This document shows positions 50,105 to 60,187 of a stretch of DNA of 64,000 nucleotides, one piece after another (the first letter of the stretch is position 1; each line of letters starts with the position of its first letter). Made by a program: the position numbers and the translations under genes. The notes under the pieces were generated by a model. It was given only the letters and a program-made list of their open reading frames with translations. It made no database searches and had not been told where the DNA came from. This DNA is from an uncultured beta proteobacterium (GTDB taxonomy: Bacteria; Pseudomonadota; Gammaproteobacteria; Burkholderiales; Burkholderiaceae_C): positions 1-64,000 of the forward strand of contig CAIXNB010000024.1 of NCBI GenBank assembly GCA_903920695.1. The letters are read 5' to 3'.

Positions 50105-52426
50105 ATGAATACAGTTCCATCTTCTCCCATTTCAACCGCCAGCGTGGACATCGGCATTGGTGGCATGACTTGTGGCTCCTGTGTGGCACGCGTCGAAAAA
50201 GCCTTGAAGAAAGTGCCGGGTGTACAAGAAGCCACGGTGAATCTGGCCACCGAATCGGCACGCATTGTTTACATGCCATCAGAGCAGATGGAGGCAAAGC
50301 TGCGCCGCAGCGTGCGTGACGCCGGCTATGAGCCGGTCGCAGCCAATGCCGCGCTGGACGCCGCCGACGCCTCGCCCTGGGCTGGCTTCATGCCGGTTGC
50401 AATCGGCTTGGTCCTGTCCGTTCCGCTGGTGTTACCGATGTTGGGCGATTTACTGGGTCAGCACTGGATGCTGCCGGCCTGGATCCAGTTTGCGTTAGCA
50501 ACTCCGGTGCAGTTCATTCTGGGTGCACGTTTTTTCAAGGCGGGGTGGCATGCGCTCAAGGCCTTGGCCGGCAACATGGATTTACTGGTTGCCATTGGCA
50601 CGACGGCGGGTTGGGTATTGTCGATGTGGTTGTGGCTGACTGCCGAGCCTGGCGTTACGGTGCACTTGTATTTTGAGGGTTCAGCAGTCGTCATCACCAT
50701 GGTGTTGTTGGGCAAATGGCTGGAAACTCGGGCTAAACAGCAAACAACATCGGCCATTCGGGCCCTGCATGCTTTGCGACCCGAACTGGCACACCTGATA
50801 GGTCCGGATGCTGAGGTCAATGTCCCAGTAGACGAAGTGATGGTTGGTGACCGTCTGGTGGTGCTGGCTGGAGAGCGTATTCCGGTTGATGGTGTGTTAT
50901 TGGAAGGGTACACACAGGTCGATGAATCGATGCTCACAGGTGAGCCGCTGCCTGTTGATAAACAGGCTGGCTCTGACCCAACGGCAATCTTGAAAGGTGG
51001 CTCCATTAATGGCGACGGCCGCATTGTGATGCAGGTAAAAGCCACTGGTGCTGAAACTGTGTTGTCACACATCATCCGCTTGGTAGAAGACGCGCAAGCG
51101 GCTAAGGCACCGATTCAGCGTATGGTGGATCAGGTCAGTGCTGTTTTTGTTCCTGTGGTTCTGGTAATTGCCTTGCTCACATTATTCGCCTGGTGGTTGA
51201 CAGGACATTCTTTTGAGTTGGCTGTCATCCGTGCTGTTGCAGTGTTGGTCATTGCCTGCCCTTGTGCGCTTGGCCTGGCCACACCAGCGGCCATCATGGC
51301 TGGTACCGGGGTTGCAGCCAAATATGGCATCTTAATCAAGGATGCACAAGCGCTTGAAATTGCACACAAGGTCAATGTTGTGGCATTCGACAAAACCGGG
51401 ACTTTGACACTGGGAAAACCTCGACTGACGCATTTTTTCGTGGGCAATCACGATGCGCTTGATGAGTCAAAAACCTCAGAGTTAAATGAAAACGATTTTT
51501 TGGCTGTTGCAGCCTGCCTGCAAAGCGGCAGCGAACATCCATTGGCACGCGCTGTTGTTTCTGCTGCGCATGAACGTGGGATTTTCATTCAAACGCCTTC
51601 CAATGTCCGCAGTTTGCCCGGACGCGGTACCGAAGGTCAGGTGGTAAATGGTTCCACCATCAACACTTATCTGATTGGCAGCCTACGCTGGATGAATGAG
51701 TTGGGTGTCCACTATCAGGACGAAGAAGAGGGTGCAACGGGCCCACACGCCCTTGAATTTCAAAATACAGGGCACACTGTGTCACTACTGGCGCAACGCC
51801 TGCCAGCTCATGACCAACACGCAGAACAGATAAAAATTCTTGCCACCATGACTTTTGGCGATGAGCCAAAACCCGGCGTAAATGAAGCGTTGGAAAATTT
51901 ACGAGCACGTGGTATCAAGACTGTGATGATTTCAGGTGACAACCAGCAGGCCGCCGAAGCCATGGCACGTCGTCTGGGATTAAAGCCTGAGCTTGGGGAA
52001 GTGAAAGCCGAAGTCCTGCCAGGCGACAAAGCTGCACTGGTGATGGGTTTGAAAACTGGTGGTTGTACTGTGGCCATGGTTGGTGACGGTGTCAATGATG
52101 CTCCGGCACTGGCAGCAGCCGATGTGGGTATTGCCATGGGCAATGGCACAGATGTTGCCATGCACGCGGCGGGTATTACCTTGATGCGGGGCGACCCGGC
52201 GCTGGTGGCTGCAGCGCTTGCTATTTCCGCCCGGACCGTTGCCAAAATCAGGCAGAACCTGTTTTGGGCCTTCATCTACAACGTGGCTGGTATTCCGCTG
52301 GCAGCATTTGGTTTCCTGAACCCGGTTGTGGCTGGTGCCGCCATGGCCATGAGTTCAGTCAGTGTCATGAGCAACGCACTGTTGCTCAAACGTTGGAAGC
52401 CTGAAGATAGTCCAAAAAAACTTTAA
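50105..52426 (+). CDS. copA: Cu(I)-translocating P-type ATPase
   Basis: HMA motif [18 protein letters not shown] ([13 protein letters not shown]), [19 protein letters not shown]. Confidence 0.95.
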   Translation: MNTVPSSPISTASVDIGIGGMTCGSCVARVEKALKKVPGVQEATVNLATESARIVYMPSEQMEAKLRRSVRDAGYEPVAANAALDAADASPWAGFMPVAIGLVLSVPLVLPMLGDLLGQHWMLPAWIQFALATPVQFILGARFFKAGWHALKALAGNMDLLVAIGTTAGWVLSMWLWLTAEPGVTVHLYFEGSAVVITMVLLGKWLETRAKQQTTSAIRALHALRPELAHLIGPDAEVNVPVDEVMVGDRLVVLAGERIPVDGVLLEGYTQVDESMLTGEPLPVDKQAGSDPTAILKGGSINGDGRIVMQVKATGAETVLSHIIRLVEDAQAAKAPIQRMVDQVSAVFVPVVLVIALLTLFAWWLTGHSFELAVIRAVAVLVIACPCALGLATPAAIMAGTGVAAKYGILIKDAQALEIAHKVNVVAFDKTGTLTLGKPRLTHFFVGNHDALDESKTSELNENDFLAVAACLQSGSEHPLARAVVSAAHERGIFIQTPSNVRSLPGRGTEGQVVNGSTINTYLIGSLRWMNELGVHYQDEEEGATGPHALEFQNTGHTVSLLAQRLPAHDQHAEQIKILATMTFGDEPKPGVNEALENLRARGIKTVMISGDNQQAAEAMARRLGLKPELGEVKAEVLPGDKAALVMGLKTGGCTVAMVGDGVNDAPALAAADVGIAMGNGTDVAMHAAGITLMRGDPALVAAALAISARTVAKIRQNLFWAFIYNVAGIPLAAFGFLNPVVAGAAMAMSSVSVMSNALLLKRWKPEDSPKKL

Positions 52427-52431
52427 CAGTG

Positions 52432-52660
52432 ATTTTTTCTTGTTCTTCTTCTAAATCTTCTTATTTAAGATAGTAGTAGTAGATAAGGCTTGCATCAAAG
52501 TGTGGAAAATCTTCTTTTCATTAATTAAATCAAAGACTTGGATCACTTTAAGCAATGTGGATGACCGTGCTCGGCGTGGTTCTTTAAAATGGACAACTTT
52601 GGTGAATTTGATCAGCCTGTGGATAAGCATCTCTTTATGCAAAGACTATCCACAACACTG
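52432..52660. other. oriC: Probable chromosomal replication origin (oriC)
   Basis: DnaA boxes TGTGGAAAA (52501-52509), TGTGGATGA (52556-52564), TGTGGATAA (52618-52626), CTATCCACA (52646-52654); TAG x4 DnaA-trio-like run (52471-52482); AT-rich pyrimidine tract; upstream of mnmG-rsmG-parA-parB. Confidence 0.7.
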
Positions 52661-52676
52661 TGCTTTGACAACAAGC

Positions 52677-52725
52677 AGTAAACCTGTTTAGAGGATTAAT
52701 TCTCTAAACAGGTTTACTTTTTTTT
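52677..52725 (+). terminator. Strong intrinsic terminator
   Basis: Perfect 17-bp arms AGTAAACCTGTTTAGAG / CTCTAAACAGGTTTACT followed by T8. Confidence 0.88.
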
Positions 52726-52931
52726 CCTACTTGATCAAACCCTCGGCCTTCCTGGCAGCGATTACAGCCGGGTGGGCGCATTGGTATTGTCTGAGACCGA
52801 TAGCGGCATGATGGAAGGAAGCATCAACCACACGCAGATGGTTTGCAATAACGCAAACACCCGCGCCGCCATCAATCACAACATAGTCGAATTTTTGAAA
52901 TTGCAAGTTAGAAAGCCTTGTGGGAAGTTGT

Positions 52932-54374
52932 TTACTTGGTTAGAAAGTCGAGGTATTTGGTGGCGAACTTCCCGTAGGGTGGCCACAGGAACTTCATGGC
53001 ACTGAAGGACGCCTGGTAAAAAACTGGACGCATCTTGGAAAAGGTGACGAAGCCTTCGTAGCCATGGTAATGGCCCATGCCACTGGCACCGACGCCGCCA
53101 AACGGCAGAGCATGCTGGGCAACGTGAAATAGTGCGTCGTTTACGCTCACACCGCCCGACATGACGCGGTCCAGCAGGGTTTGGATGATATGGGCGCTGT
53201 TGCTGAAGGGATAGATTGCGAGTGGACGCGGCCCGTGGTTGATGGCTGTGATGGGCTCTTCCAACGAGTCGTATTCCAGGATCGGCAGGATCGGCCCAAA
53301 AATTTCGCGGCTTAGAAGAATGCTGTCAGCCGGCGCATTGAGTACGAGGTGCGGTGCGATCTTGTTGCTGGCCGCATCCCACGGTTTACCCGGGATCAGT
53401 TGCACCAGCGTCGCACCAGCGGTCCTGGCCTCTTCCAGTGCCGTGGTGAGTCGCTGGAAGGCGCGTTCATCAATGATGGCGGTAAAGTCAGCCGAGTTCA
53501 GATCGGGATAGCGCGCACAGACGATTTCTTTTGCTGCTGCTACAAACTCATTGGTTTTACCCTTGGGCAAATAGACGTGGTCGACTGTGGTGCAGATTTG
53601 CCCGGCATTGAGCAGTTTGACAAACAAGAGTCGCTCGGCCGCTTTGCGCAAAGGGTAATCCGCACAGACGATGGCGGGTGACTTGCCTCCAAGTTCCAGT
53701 GTGATCGGGCAAAGATTCTGCGCGGCGGCAGCCATGACCGAGCGGCCGGTCTGGCCCGAACCAGTGAACAGCAGGTGGTCAAACTTGAGTTTTGAGAACT
53801 CGATGCCGACACCGCCGGTTTCATCGAAGAAAGCCAGCTTTTCCCGAGGAAAGTAGGTCGGCGCTTTTTCAATCAGGAGTCTTGCAAGATGACGCGAGTT
53901 TTCCGACATCTTGACCATTGCCCGGTTGCCGGCGGCAAAAATATAGATCAGAGGAACAAAACTCAGATTGATCGGAAAGTTCCACGGCACGATGCATCCG
54001 ACCACGCCCAGCGGCTGCGGGATGACCCGATTCCTGGCGCCCAGAAAGTTGCGCAGATCAATCGCCCGTTTTTGTGGCTTCATCCATTTCTTGAGATGTT
54101 TGAGTGTGTCGTTGATGGCATCGAGTGTCGGGAAAATTTCGGTAAACAGGGTTTCGTGTCGTGATCGACTCCCGTAGTCGGCGTTGACGGCGTTGACCAA
54201 GGCTTCCTTGTTGTCCCGAATAAAGGCCTGCAGTTTGAGCAGGTCGGCGCGGCGCTCGGCCAAGCTGGGGATCGGGTGCGAAAAATAGGCGTTGCGCTGG
54301 AGTTGCAGGCTGGTCTCAAGCCTATTGTCGATCAGGGCTTGGGGCATGTTGCTGTGCAGGGAGGAATCGTTCAT
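52932..54374 (-). CDS. Coniferyl-aldehyde dehydrogenase-like aldehyde dehydrogenase
   Basis: VIPQPLGVVGCIVPWNFPI, LELGGKSPAIV, LLNAGQICTTVDHVYLP catalytic Cys. Confidence 0.9.
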   Translation of the reverse strand: MNDSSLHSNMPQALIDNRLETSLQLQRNAYFSHPIPSLAERRADLLKLQAFIRDNKEALVNAVNADYGSRSRHETLFTEIFPTLDAINDTLKHLKKWMKPQKRAIDLRNFLGARNRVIPQPLGVVGCIVPWNFPINLSFVPLIYIFAAGNRAMVKMSENSRHLARLLIEKAPTYFPREKLAFFDETGGVGIEFSKLKFDHLLFTGSGQTGRSVMAAAAQNLCPITLELGGKSPAIVCADYPLRKAAERLLFVKLLNAGQICTTVDHVYLPKGKTNEFVAAAKEIVCARYPDLNSADFTAIIDERAFQRLTTALEEARTAGATLVQLIPGKPWDAASNKIAPHLVLNAPADSILLSREIFGPILPILEYDSLEEPITAINHGPRPLAIYPFSNSAHIIQTLLDRVMSGGVSVNDALFHVAQHALPFGGVGASGMGHYHGYEGFVTFSKMRPVFYQASFSAMKFLWPPYGKFATKYLDFLTK

Positions 54375-54531
54375 GGGGTACTTTCTCAACAAATGGTATT
54401 GCTGCTGTATCGGCTTTGAATCGGGCGCAGTTGGACCAAGTTGACCCAATATCGCACAGTAAATGCTTGCTTGACGCTGAAATGTCAAAAAATTTGAAAT
54501 TTTGGGGTATTCACCTTGAGGAATACAGGCT

Positions 54532-55224
54532 GTGTCTGCCAAAGTTGAAATTTCCCCTGCCATGGCTAGCAACTCTTGGTTCGGCGGTTTGCCGGAAAGT
54601 GATCGTCTGGCGCTGCTCGCGGCCGGTGAACGCCTTAATTTGCGCATGGGTGAAATGTTGTACCGACAGGGTGATACGCCGGGCGGCTTTTTCGGAGTTG
54701 TCAGCGGTTCGTTCAAGGTATCGACCTTGCGCGAAGACGGCAAGGAGGGAATTCTGGCGGTGATCGAGGCCGGGAACTGGTTTGGTGAAACATCGGTTTT
54801 TGACCAGTTGCCGCATCCGCACGATGCGACCGCGCTGGAGTCCGCTGAAGTGCTGGTGGTTGGACGCACCGCGTTTGAGGGGTTGACGGCCAGTCCGACC
54901 TTCGCGCGTGCGATGAGTGTTCTATTGTCAAGTCAGGTGCGCTTGTTATACGGCCTGATAGAGGATGTCTTGTTGCGCTCCACCAATACCCGTGTGGCAC
55001 GACGCCTGATGGCCTTGGTGCGCGGCGATGCTACGCTGGCCTGGGATTGCCGAACGGTCGTTCCGGTGTTACAGGAACAACTGGCAATGATGTTAGGCAT
55101 GAGTCGACAGACGCTGTCCAAGGAGTTGAAGGCGTTGGAGCGGGACGGGGTGCTGCTGGTGGGTTATCGTCGGATCGAAATATGCTCACTGGCTGCTTTG
55201 GAGTCCAGGAGCAAGCTGGGCTGA
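54532..55224 (+). CDS. Crp/Fnr-family transcriptional regulator
   Basis: cNMP-binding fold ([24 protein letters not shown]...[10 protein letters not shown]), [30 protein letters not shown]. Confidence 0.9.
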   Translation: MSAKVEISPAMASNSWFGGLPESDRLALLAAGERLNLRMGEMLYRQGDTPGGFFGVVSGSFKVSTLREDGKEGILAVIEAGNWFGETSVFDQLPHPHDATALESAEVLVVGRTAFEGLTASPTFARAMSVLLSSQVRLLYGLIEDVLLRSTNTRVARRLMALVRGDATLAWDCRTVVPVLQEQLAMMLGMSRQTLSKELKALERDGVLLVGYRRIEICSLAALESRSKLG

Positions 55225-55309
55225 GGGTTTCATAGGGCTTTGCACGCCGGTTTTGGGTCGACCGGTAAAATCGACTCCTTTCTCCCGGCTCAGATTGGTA
55301 CCTACAAGC

Positions 55310-57343
55310 ATGCTTTATTCACATCATTTCGACGTGATCGTCGTTGGCGGCGGCCATGCTGGAACCGAGGCGGCGTTGGCTGCGGCCCGAATGGGCTGCC
55401 AGACTTTGCTGCTGAGCCACAACATCGAGACCTTGGGTCAAATGAGTTGCAACCCGTCGATTGGCGGCATCGGCAAGGGGCATCTGGTCAAGGAGGTGGA
55501 TGCGCTGGGCGGTGCCATGGCGGTTGCCACGGACGAGAGCGGCATACAGTTTCGTATTCTGAACTCTAGCAAAGGTCCGGCGGTGCGAGCGACTCGCGCC
55601 CAAGCCGATCGCCTGCTGTACAAGGCAGCGATTCGCCATCGGCTGGAGAATCAGCCCAACTTGTGGCTTTTCCAGCAAGCGGTTGATGATTTGATGGTCG
55701 AGGGTGATCGGGTAGTGGGAGCTGTGACGCAGTCCGGGATCAAGTTTCGGTCCAGCACCGTGGTATTAACGGCGGGGACATTTCTGGATGGCAGGATTCA
55801 TGTTGGCTTGAATAACTATCCGGCAGGGCGGGCCGGGGATCCGCCAGCGATGAGTTTGAGCGCTCGCTTGAAGGAGTTGAAGTTGCCGCAAGGCCGACTG
55901 AAAACGGGTACCCCGCCGCGGCTTGATGGTCGATCAATTGATTTCAGCAAGTGCATTGAGCAACCCGGCGACGGCATGCCAGGTGGCATGAGTCAGCGCA
56001 TGCCGGTTTTCAGTTTCATGGGGCATGCTGAGCAGCACCCACAGCAAATGCCGTGTTGGCTGACTCATACCAACCAGCGCACGCACGACATCATCCGCAG
56101 CGGTTTTGATCGCAGCCCCATGTTCACAGGAAGGATTGAAGGCATTGGCCCACGCTATTGCCCGAGCGTGGAAGATAAGATCAATCGGTTTGCTGACAAG
56201 GACAGTCACCAGATTTTTCTGGAGCCGGAGGGCCTGACGACGCACGAGTACTACCCCAACGGCATTTCGACCAGTCTGCCCTTTGATATTCAGTACGCGT
56301 TGGTGCGTTCCATGACGGGTCTTGAGAACGCGCACATCCTGCGGCCTGGCTATGCCATTGAGTACGATTACTTTGACCCACAGCAACTCAAAAGCAGTTT
56401 TGAAACCAAGGTCATTAGCGGGCTTTTCTTCGCCGGACAGATTAATGGCACTACCGGTTACGAAGAAGCTGCGGCCCAGGGTCTGTTTGCGGGCGTCAAC
56501 GCCGCGTTGCAGGCGGGTGCGAAGACTGCGTGGTCGCAGGATAGCTGGTTGCCGGGGAGGGAGCAGGCCTATCTTGGCGTGATGGTGGATGATCTGATTA
56601 CCAAGGGCGTAACCGAGCCCTATCGCATGTTCACGAGTCGTGCCGAGTTTCGGTTGCAACTGCGCGAAGACAATGCCGACCAACGTTTGACCGAGGTGGG
56701 TCGCCAACTCGGTCTGGTTGATGACGTCCGCTGGGAAGCCTTTAATCGCAAACGCGATGCGGTTTCACGTGAAACAAAGCGTTTGCAGTCAATCTGGGTC
56801 AGTCCGCAGAATCTGACAGCGCAAGAGTCACAGAGGGTTCTGGGAAAGCCTGTTGAGCACGAGTACAGCCTAGCGAATTTGTTGCGTCGCCCGGATGTGA
56901 GTTATGCGCAACTCATGTCTCTCAATGGTGGGAAATATGCGAGTCAGGAGTTGGACGCCAGTGTTCCACGTGAATCCGATGCTGTTCTATCTGCCGGCCC
57001 GACCTTTGAGGCGGTGGTGATTGAGCAGGTTGAAGTCTTGGCCAAGTATTCTGGCTATATTGACCGTCAAAGAGAAGAGGTTAGTCGTACTGCGCATTAT
57101 GAAAACCTAAAACTGCCGGCTAACCTTGATTACCTGCAAGTGGATGCTCTAAGCATTGAAGTCAGACAAAAACTGCACCGGAACAAGCCCGAAACACTGG
57201 GGCAGGCTTCGCGCATTTCCGGAATTACCCCGGCAGCTATTTCTTTGCTGTTGGTCTACCTGAAGAAGAACAGGTTGCTGGAGTTCATCACGACTGCGAC
57301 GGGCGGGTCTGCTTGGTCGTCGCCGGATGAGGGGGTGGTTTAA
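55310..57343 (+). CDS. mnmG: tRNA uridine-5-carboxymethylaminomethyl modification enzyme MnmG/GidA
   Basis: [61 protein letters not shown]. Confidence 0.97.
   Translation: MLYSHHFDVIVVGGGHAGTEAALAAARMGCQTLLLSHNIETLGQMSCNPSIGGIGKGHLVKEVDALGGAMAVATDESGIQFRILNSSKGPAVRATRAQADRLLYKAAIRHRLENQPNLWLFQQAVDDLMVEGDRVVGAVTQSGIKFRSSTVVLTAGTFLDGRIHVGLNNYPAGRAGDPPAMSLSARLKELKLPQGRLKTGTPPRLDGRSIDFSKCIEQPGDGMPGGMSQRMPVFSFMGHAEQHPQQMPCWLTHTNQRTHDIIRSGFDRSPMFTGRIEGIGPRYCPSVEDKINRFADKDSHQIFLEPEGLTTHEYYPNGISTSLPFDIQYALVRSMTGLENAHILRPGYAIEYDYFDPQQLKSSFETKVISGLFFAGQINGTTGYEEAAAQGLFAGVNAALQAGAKTAWSQDSWLPGREQAYLGVMVDDLITKGVTEPYRMFTSRAEFRLQLREDNADQRLTEVGRQLGLVDDVRWEAFNRKRDAVSRETKRLQSIWVSPQNLTAQESQRVLGKPVEHEYSLANLLRRPDVSYAQLMSLNGGKYASQELDASVPRESDAVLSAGPTFEAVVIEQVEVLAKYSGYIDRQREEVSRTAHYENLKLPANLDYLQVDALSIEVRQKLHRNKPETLGQASRISGITPAAISLLLVYLKKNRLLEFITTATGGSAWSSPDEGVV
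56761..56776. promoter_or_regulatory. parS: parS centromere site (within mnmG)
   Basis: GGTTTCACGTGAAACA, 15/16 to TGTTTCACGTGAAACA. Confidence 0.88.
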
Positions 57344-58047
57344 TGCGAGCCTGGGAGGCGGAGTTGCGTGCGGGATTGATGGATCTGTCGCTGGTGCTGG
57401 GAGACTTGCAAATCAAGCAGCTTCTAGATTATCACGAGTTGATCCAAAAGTGGAACAAGGTCTATAACCTGACGGCCGTACGAAGTCCAGCAGAGATGCT
57501 GACACACCATTTGCTGGATAGTTTGGCGGTTGTTGGGCCTTTGCGCTTGGCCTTGCGCAAGTTTGTCCGACACCCCGGGGTGCAAGTTGAAGGTGACGCG
57601 AAGCTTGATGCTTCGCCGGCGCGTCTGCTTGACGTTGGATCGGGCGCCGGTTTGCCTGGTGTTGTGATTGCCATTTGCTTCCCAGATGTGTTGGTGGATT
57701 GCGTCGATGCCGTAGCCAAGAAGGCTGCTTTTGTTCGGCAGGCCGCGCTGACCCTCGGCCTGTCCAATCTGCGAGGCTTGCACGCGCGCGTGGAAAGTTT
57801 GACCGATCAGTACGATGTCATTAGTTCCCGTGCCTTTGCCTCCCTTGGCGACTTCACTGGCTGGTCAGTCGCAGCGCGGCGAGAAGGTGGCGTCTGGCTC
57901 GCCATGAAGGGCAAGGATCCCGCTGACGAGATAGCAGCCTTGCCTGCAAGTGTCGTGGTGTTTCACGTGGAACAGCTTTCCGTTCCCGGACTTGAAGCCG
58001 AGCGTTGCATTGTCTGGATGAGAAAAGCCCTGTTGGCACTGGATTGA
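57343..58047 (+). CDS. rsmG: 16S rRNA (guanine527-N7)-methyltransferase RsmG/GidB
   Basis: KWNKVYNLTAVRSPAEMLTHHLLDSLAVV, LLDVGSGAGLPGVVIAICFPD. Confidence 0.96.
   Translation: MRAWEAELRAGLMDLSLVLGDLQIKQLLDYHELIQKWNKVYNLTAVRSPAEMLTHHLLDSLAVVGPLRLALRKFVRHPGVQVEGDAKLDASPARLLDVGSGAGLPGVVIAICFPDVLVDCVDAVAKKAAFVRQAALTLGLSNLRGLHARVESLTDQYDVISSRAFASLGDFTGWSVAARREGGVWLAMKGKDPADEIAALPASVVVFHVEQLSVPGLEAERCIVWMRKALLALD
57959..57974. promoter_or_regulatory. parS: parS centromere site (within rsmG)
   Basis: TGTTTCACGTGGAACA, 15/16 to consensus. Confidence 0.88.
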
Positions 58048-58102
58048 AAGTATCGGGAAAACATGCCGTAAACTGCGTGCTTATCCATCGAGAAAAGAAT
58101 CC

Positions 58103-58717
58103 ATGTTTGGCATAGTCGACTATGGCGCATTTGTCATCGCAATCATTGTTTTCTTGTTGATTCCTGGTCCGGGAAATCTGGCCTTGATCACATCCACGGG
58201 CAAGGGTGGCATCGGGGGTGGTTTGGGTGCGACCTTTGGCGTTATTTTTGGCGACCAAGTTTTGATGTGGCTTGCCGTCGCCGGCGTCGCTGCATTGCTC
58301 AGCACCTATCCGGCTGCATTCAATGCAGTGCAGTGGATGGGCGCAGCCTACCTGGCCTGGTTGGGTGGCAAGATGGTTTTGGCAAAGGCCGGGTCCGCAC
58401 CCGTGCTGCAAATCAGGCCGCATCACTACCTTCGCCAAGCGTTCATGATCACCTTGCTCAACCCGAAGGCGATTGTTTTTTACATGGCATTCTTTCCCTT
58501 GTTCGTGGATCCGGCCCGACATCAGGGTTTGGCAAGCTTTGCTTTCATGGCTGTAACCATCGCTGTTTTGACCTTTGCCTATGGCCTGACGGTGGTCTTG
58601 TTGACGCATTTTCTGGCTGAGCGTTTGCGCGCGAACCCACGGATATCAGGAACGCTGCAAAAACTCGCCGGCGTGTTCCTGATCGGCTTTGGCGTCAAGC
58701 TGGCGCTAGCGCACTGA
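58103..58717 (+). CDS. LysE/RhtB family translocator
   Basis: LIPGPGNLALITSTGKGGIGGGLGATFGVIFGD, LNPKAIVFYMAFFPLFVDP. Confidence 0.92.
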   Translation: MFGIVDYGAFVIAIIVFLLIPGPGNLALITSTGKGGIGGGLGATFGVIFGDQVLMWLAVAGVAALLSTYPAAFNAVQWMGAAYLAWLGGKMVLAKAGSAPVLQIRPHHYLRQAFMITLLNPKAIVFYMAFFPLFVDPARHQGLASFAFMAVTIAVLTFAYGLTVVLLTHFLAERLRANPRISGTLQKLAGVFLIGFGVKLALAH

Positions 58718-58758
58718 TTGCCAACCCCGATTCTCATGTCACCTCAGGCAGGCACTCC

Positions 58759-59544
58759 ATGACCAAAATATTTTGCATCGCCAATCAAAAGGGCGGTGTC
58801 GGCAAGACCACCACTGCTGTTAATCTCGCCGCGGGTCTGGCTCAGGTCGGCCAGCGCGTTCTGCTGGTCGACCTTGACCCGCAAGGCAATGCCACCATGG
58901 GATCGGGCGTGGACAAGCGCGGACTGGTCCTCACGATTTACGACGTGCTGCTCGAATCCGCCTCGGTGGCAGAAGCGCGCGTCAAGAGTGACAAATTGAT
59001 CGAGGCCGGTTGTAGCTATGACGTCCTGGGCGCCAACCGTGAATTGACGGGGGCGGAAGTCGAACTGGTTGACGTTGAGCGCCGCGAAAAGCGCCTCAAA
59101 CAGGCGCTGGAAGAGGTGCGAAAGGACTATGATTTCATTTTGATCGACTGTCCGCCGTCATTGTCGATGTTGACCCTCAATGGCCTGTGTTGCGCGCATG
59201 GTGTGATCGTTCCGATGCAGTGCGAGTACTTTGCATTGGAGGGTCTCACAGATCTCGTCAACACCATCAAGCAGGTGCATGCCAATCTGAACAAGGATTT
59301 GCTCATCATTGGCTTGCTACGCGTTATGTTTGACCCGCGCATCACCTTGCAGCAGCAGGTGAGCGAGCAACTTAAGAACCATTTTGGCGACAAGGTATTC
59401 AATACCGTCATTCCCCGCAACGTGCGTTTGGCCGAAGCCCCCAGCTACGGTGTTCCAGGGGTGGTGTTTGACCCCTCAAGCAAGGGTGCGCAGGCATTTG
59501 TGGCATTTGCCCGCGAAATAGTGGAACGCATTGACAAGATGTAG
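58759..59544 (+). CDS. parA: Chromosome partitioning ATPase ParA/Soj
   Basis: IANQKGGVGKTTTAVNLAAGLA, DLDPQGNATMGSG, LIDCPPSLSMLTLNGL. Confidence 0.96.
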   Translation: MTKIFCIANQKGGVGKTTTAVNLAAGLAQVGQRVLLVDLDPQGNATMGSGVDKRGLVLTIYDVLLESASVAEARVKSDKLIEAGCSYDVLGANRELTGAEVELVDVERREKRLKQALEEVRKDYDFILIDCPPSLSMLTLNGLCCAHGVIVPMQCEYFALEGLTDLVNTIKQVHANLNKDLLIIGLLRVMFDPRITLQQQVSEQLKNHFGDKVFNTVIPRNVRLAEAPSYGVPGVVFDPSSKGAQAFVAFAREIVERIDKM

Positions 59545-59601
59545 CCTAATCCGGTGTCCTCATAACCTGAAAATTGCAATTAGCTATCAAAATAGTAGCA
59601 A

Positions 59602-60174
59602 ATGAAAGCAGCCAATATTTTGATTTTGCCGGGCTGGCAGAATTCTGGCCCGGACCACTGGCAAAGCCGGTGGGAGCGCTTGCACGGCTATCGGCGGGTT
59701 GATCAGCATGACTGGATGCGCCCACTGCGTGGCGACTGGATTGCCCAGCTGGAAGATGTCTTGTTGCAGGGTGTTGAGCCGGCGATTCTTGTGGCGCACA
59801 GCCTGGGCTGCCTTTTGGTAGCGGCGTGGGCGACGCATTCGCACAACACGCATCTTGTCAGTGCCGCGTTGCTGGTGGCGCCGGGAGATGCAGACCGCGA
59901 GGAACTGCGCCCGGTTCTCGCCAGTTGGTCGCCCATTGCCCTGCAAGGTCTGCCTTTCAAGAGCATTTTGCTCGGTAGCCGCAATGACCCCTACTGTAAT
60001 GAAGCGCGGGCCCGCGAGTTCGCCTGTGCCTGGGGCTCCGACTACATTGATGCTGGCCATCTAGGCCATATCAATGCTGAATCGGGTCTCGGTGATTGGC
60101 AGGCTGGACATGCTCTATTGCAGCGCCTGGCGTCTCAACCGCATCACTCAACATCTGCTCAGCAAGAGAATTAA
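59602..60174 (+). CDS. RBBP9/YdeN family alpha/beta hydrolase
   Basis: ILPGWQNSGPDHWQSRWE, VAHSLGCLLVAAWA, DAGHLGHINAESGLGDW. Confidence 0.9.
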   Translation: MKAANILILPGWQNSGPDHWQSRWERLHGYRRVDQHDWMRPLRGDWIAQLEDVLLQGVEPAILVAHSLGCLLVAAWATHSHNTHLVSAALLVAPGDADREELRPVLASWSPIALQGLPFKSILLGSRNDPYCNEARAREFACAWGSDYIDAGHLGHINAESGLGDWQAGHALLQRLASQPHHSTSAQQEN

Positions 60175-60187
60175 CGAGGACAATTCA

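Noticed and set aside
52772-53005. 77-aa ORF right of the putative oriC terminator
   Set aside because: No motif, no RBS, overlaps the 3' end of the aldehyde dehydrogenase gene.
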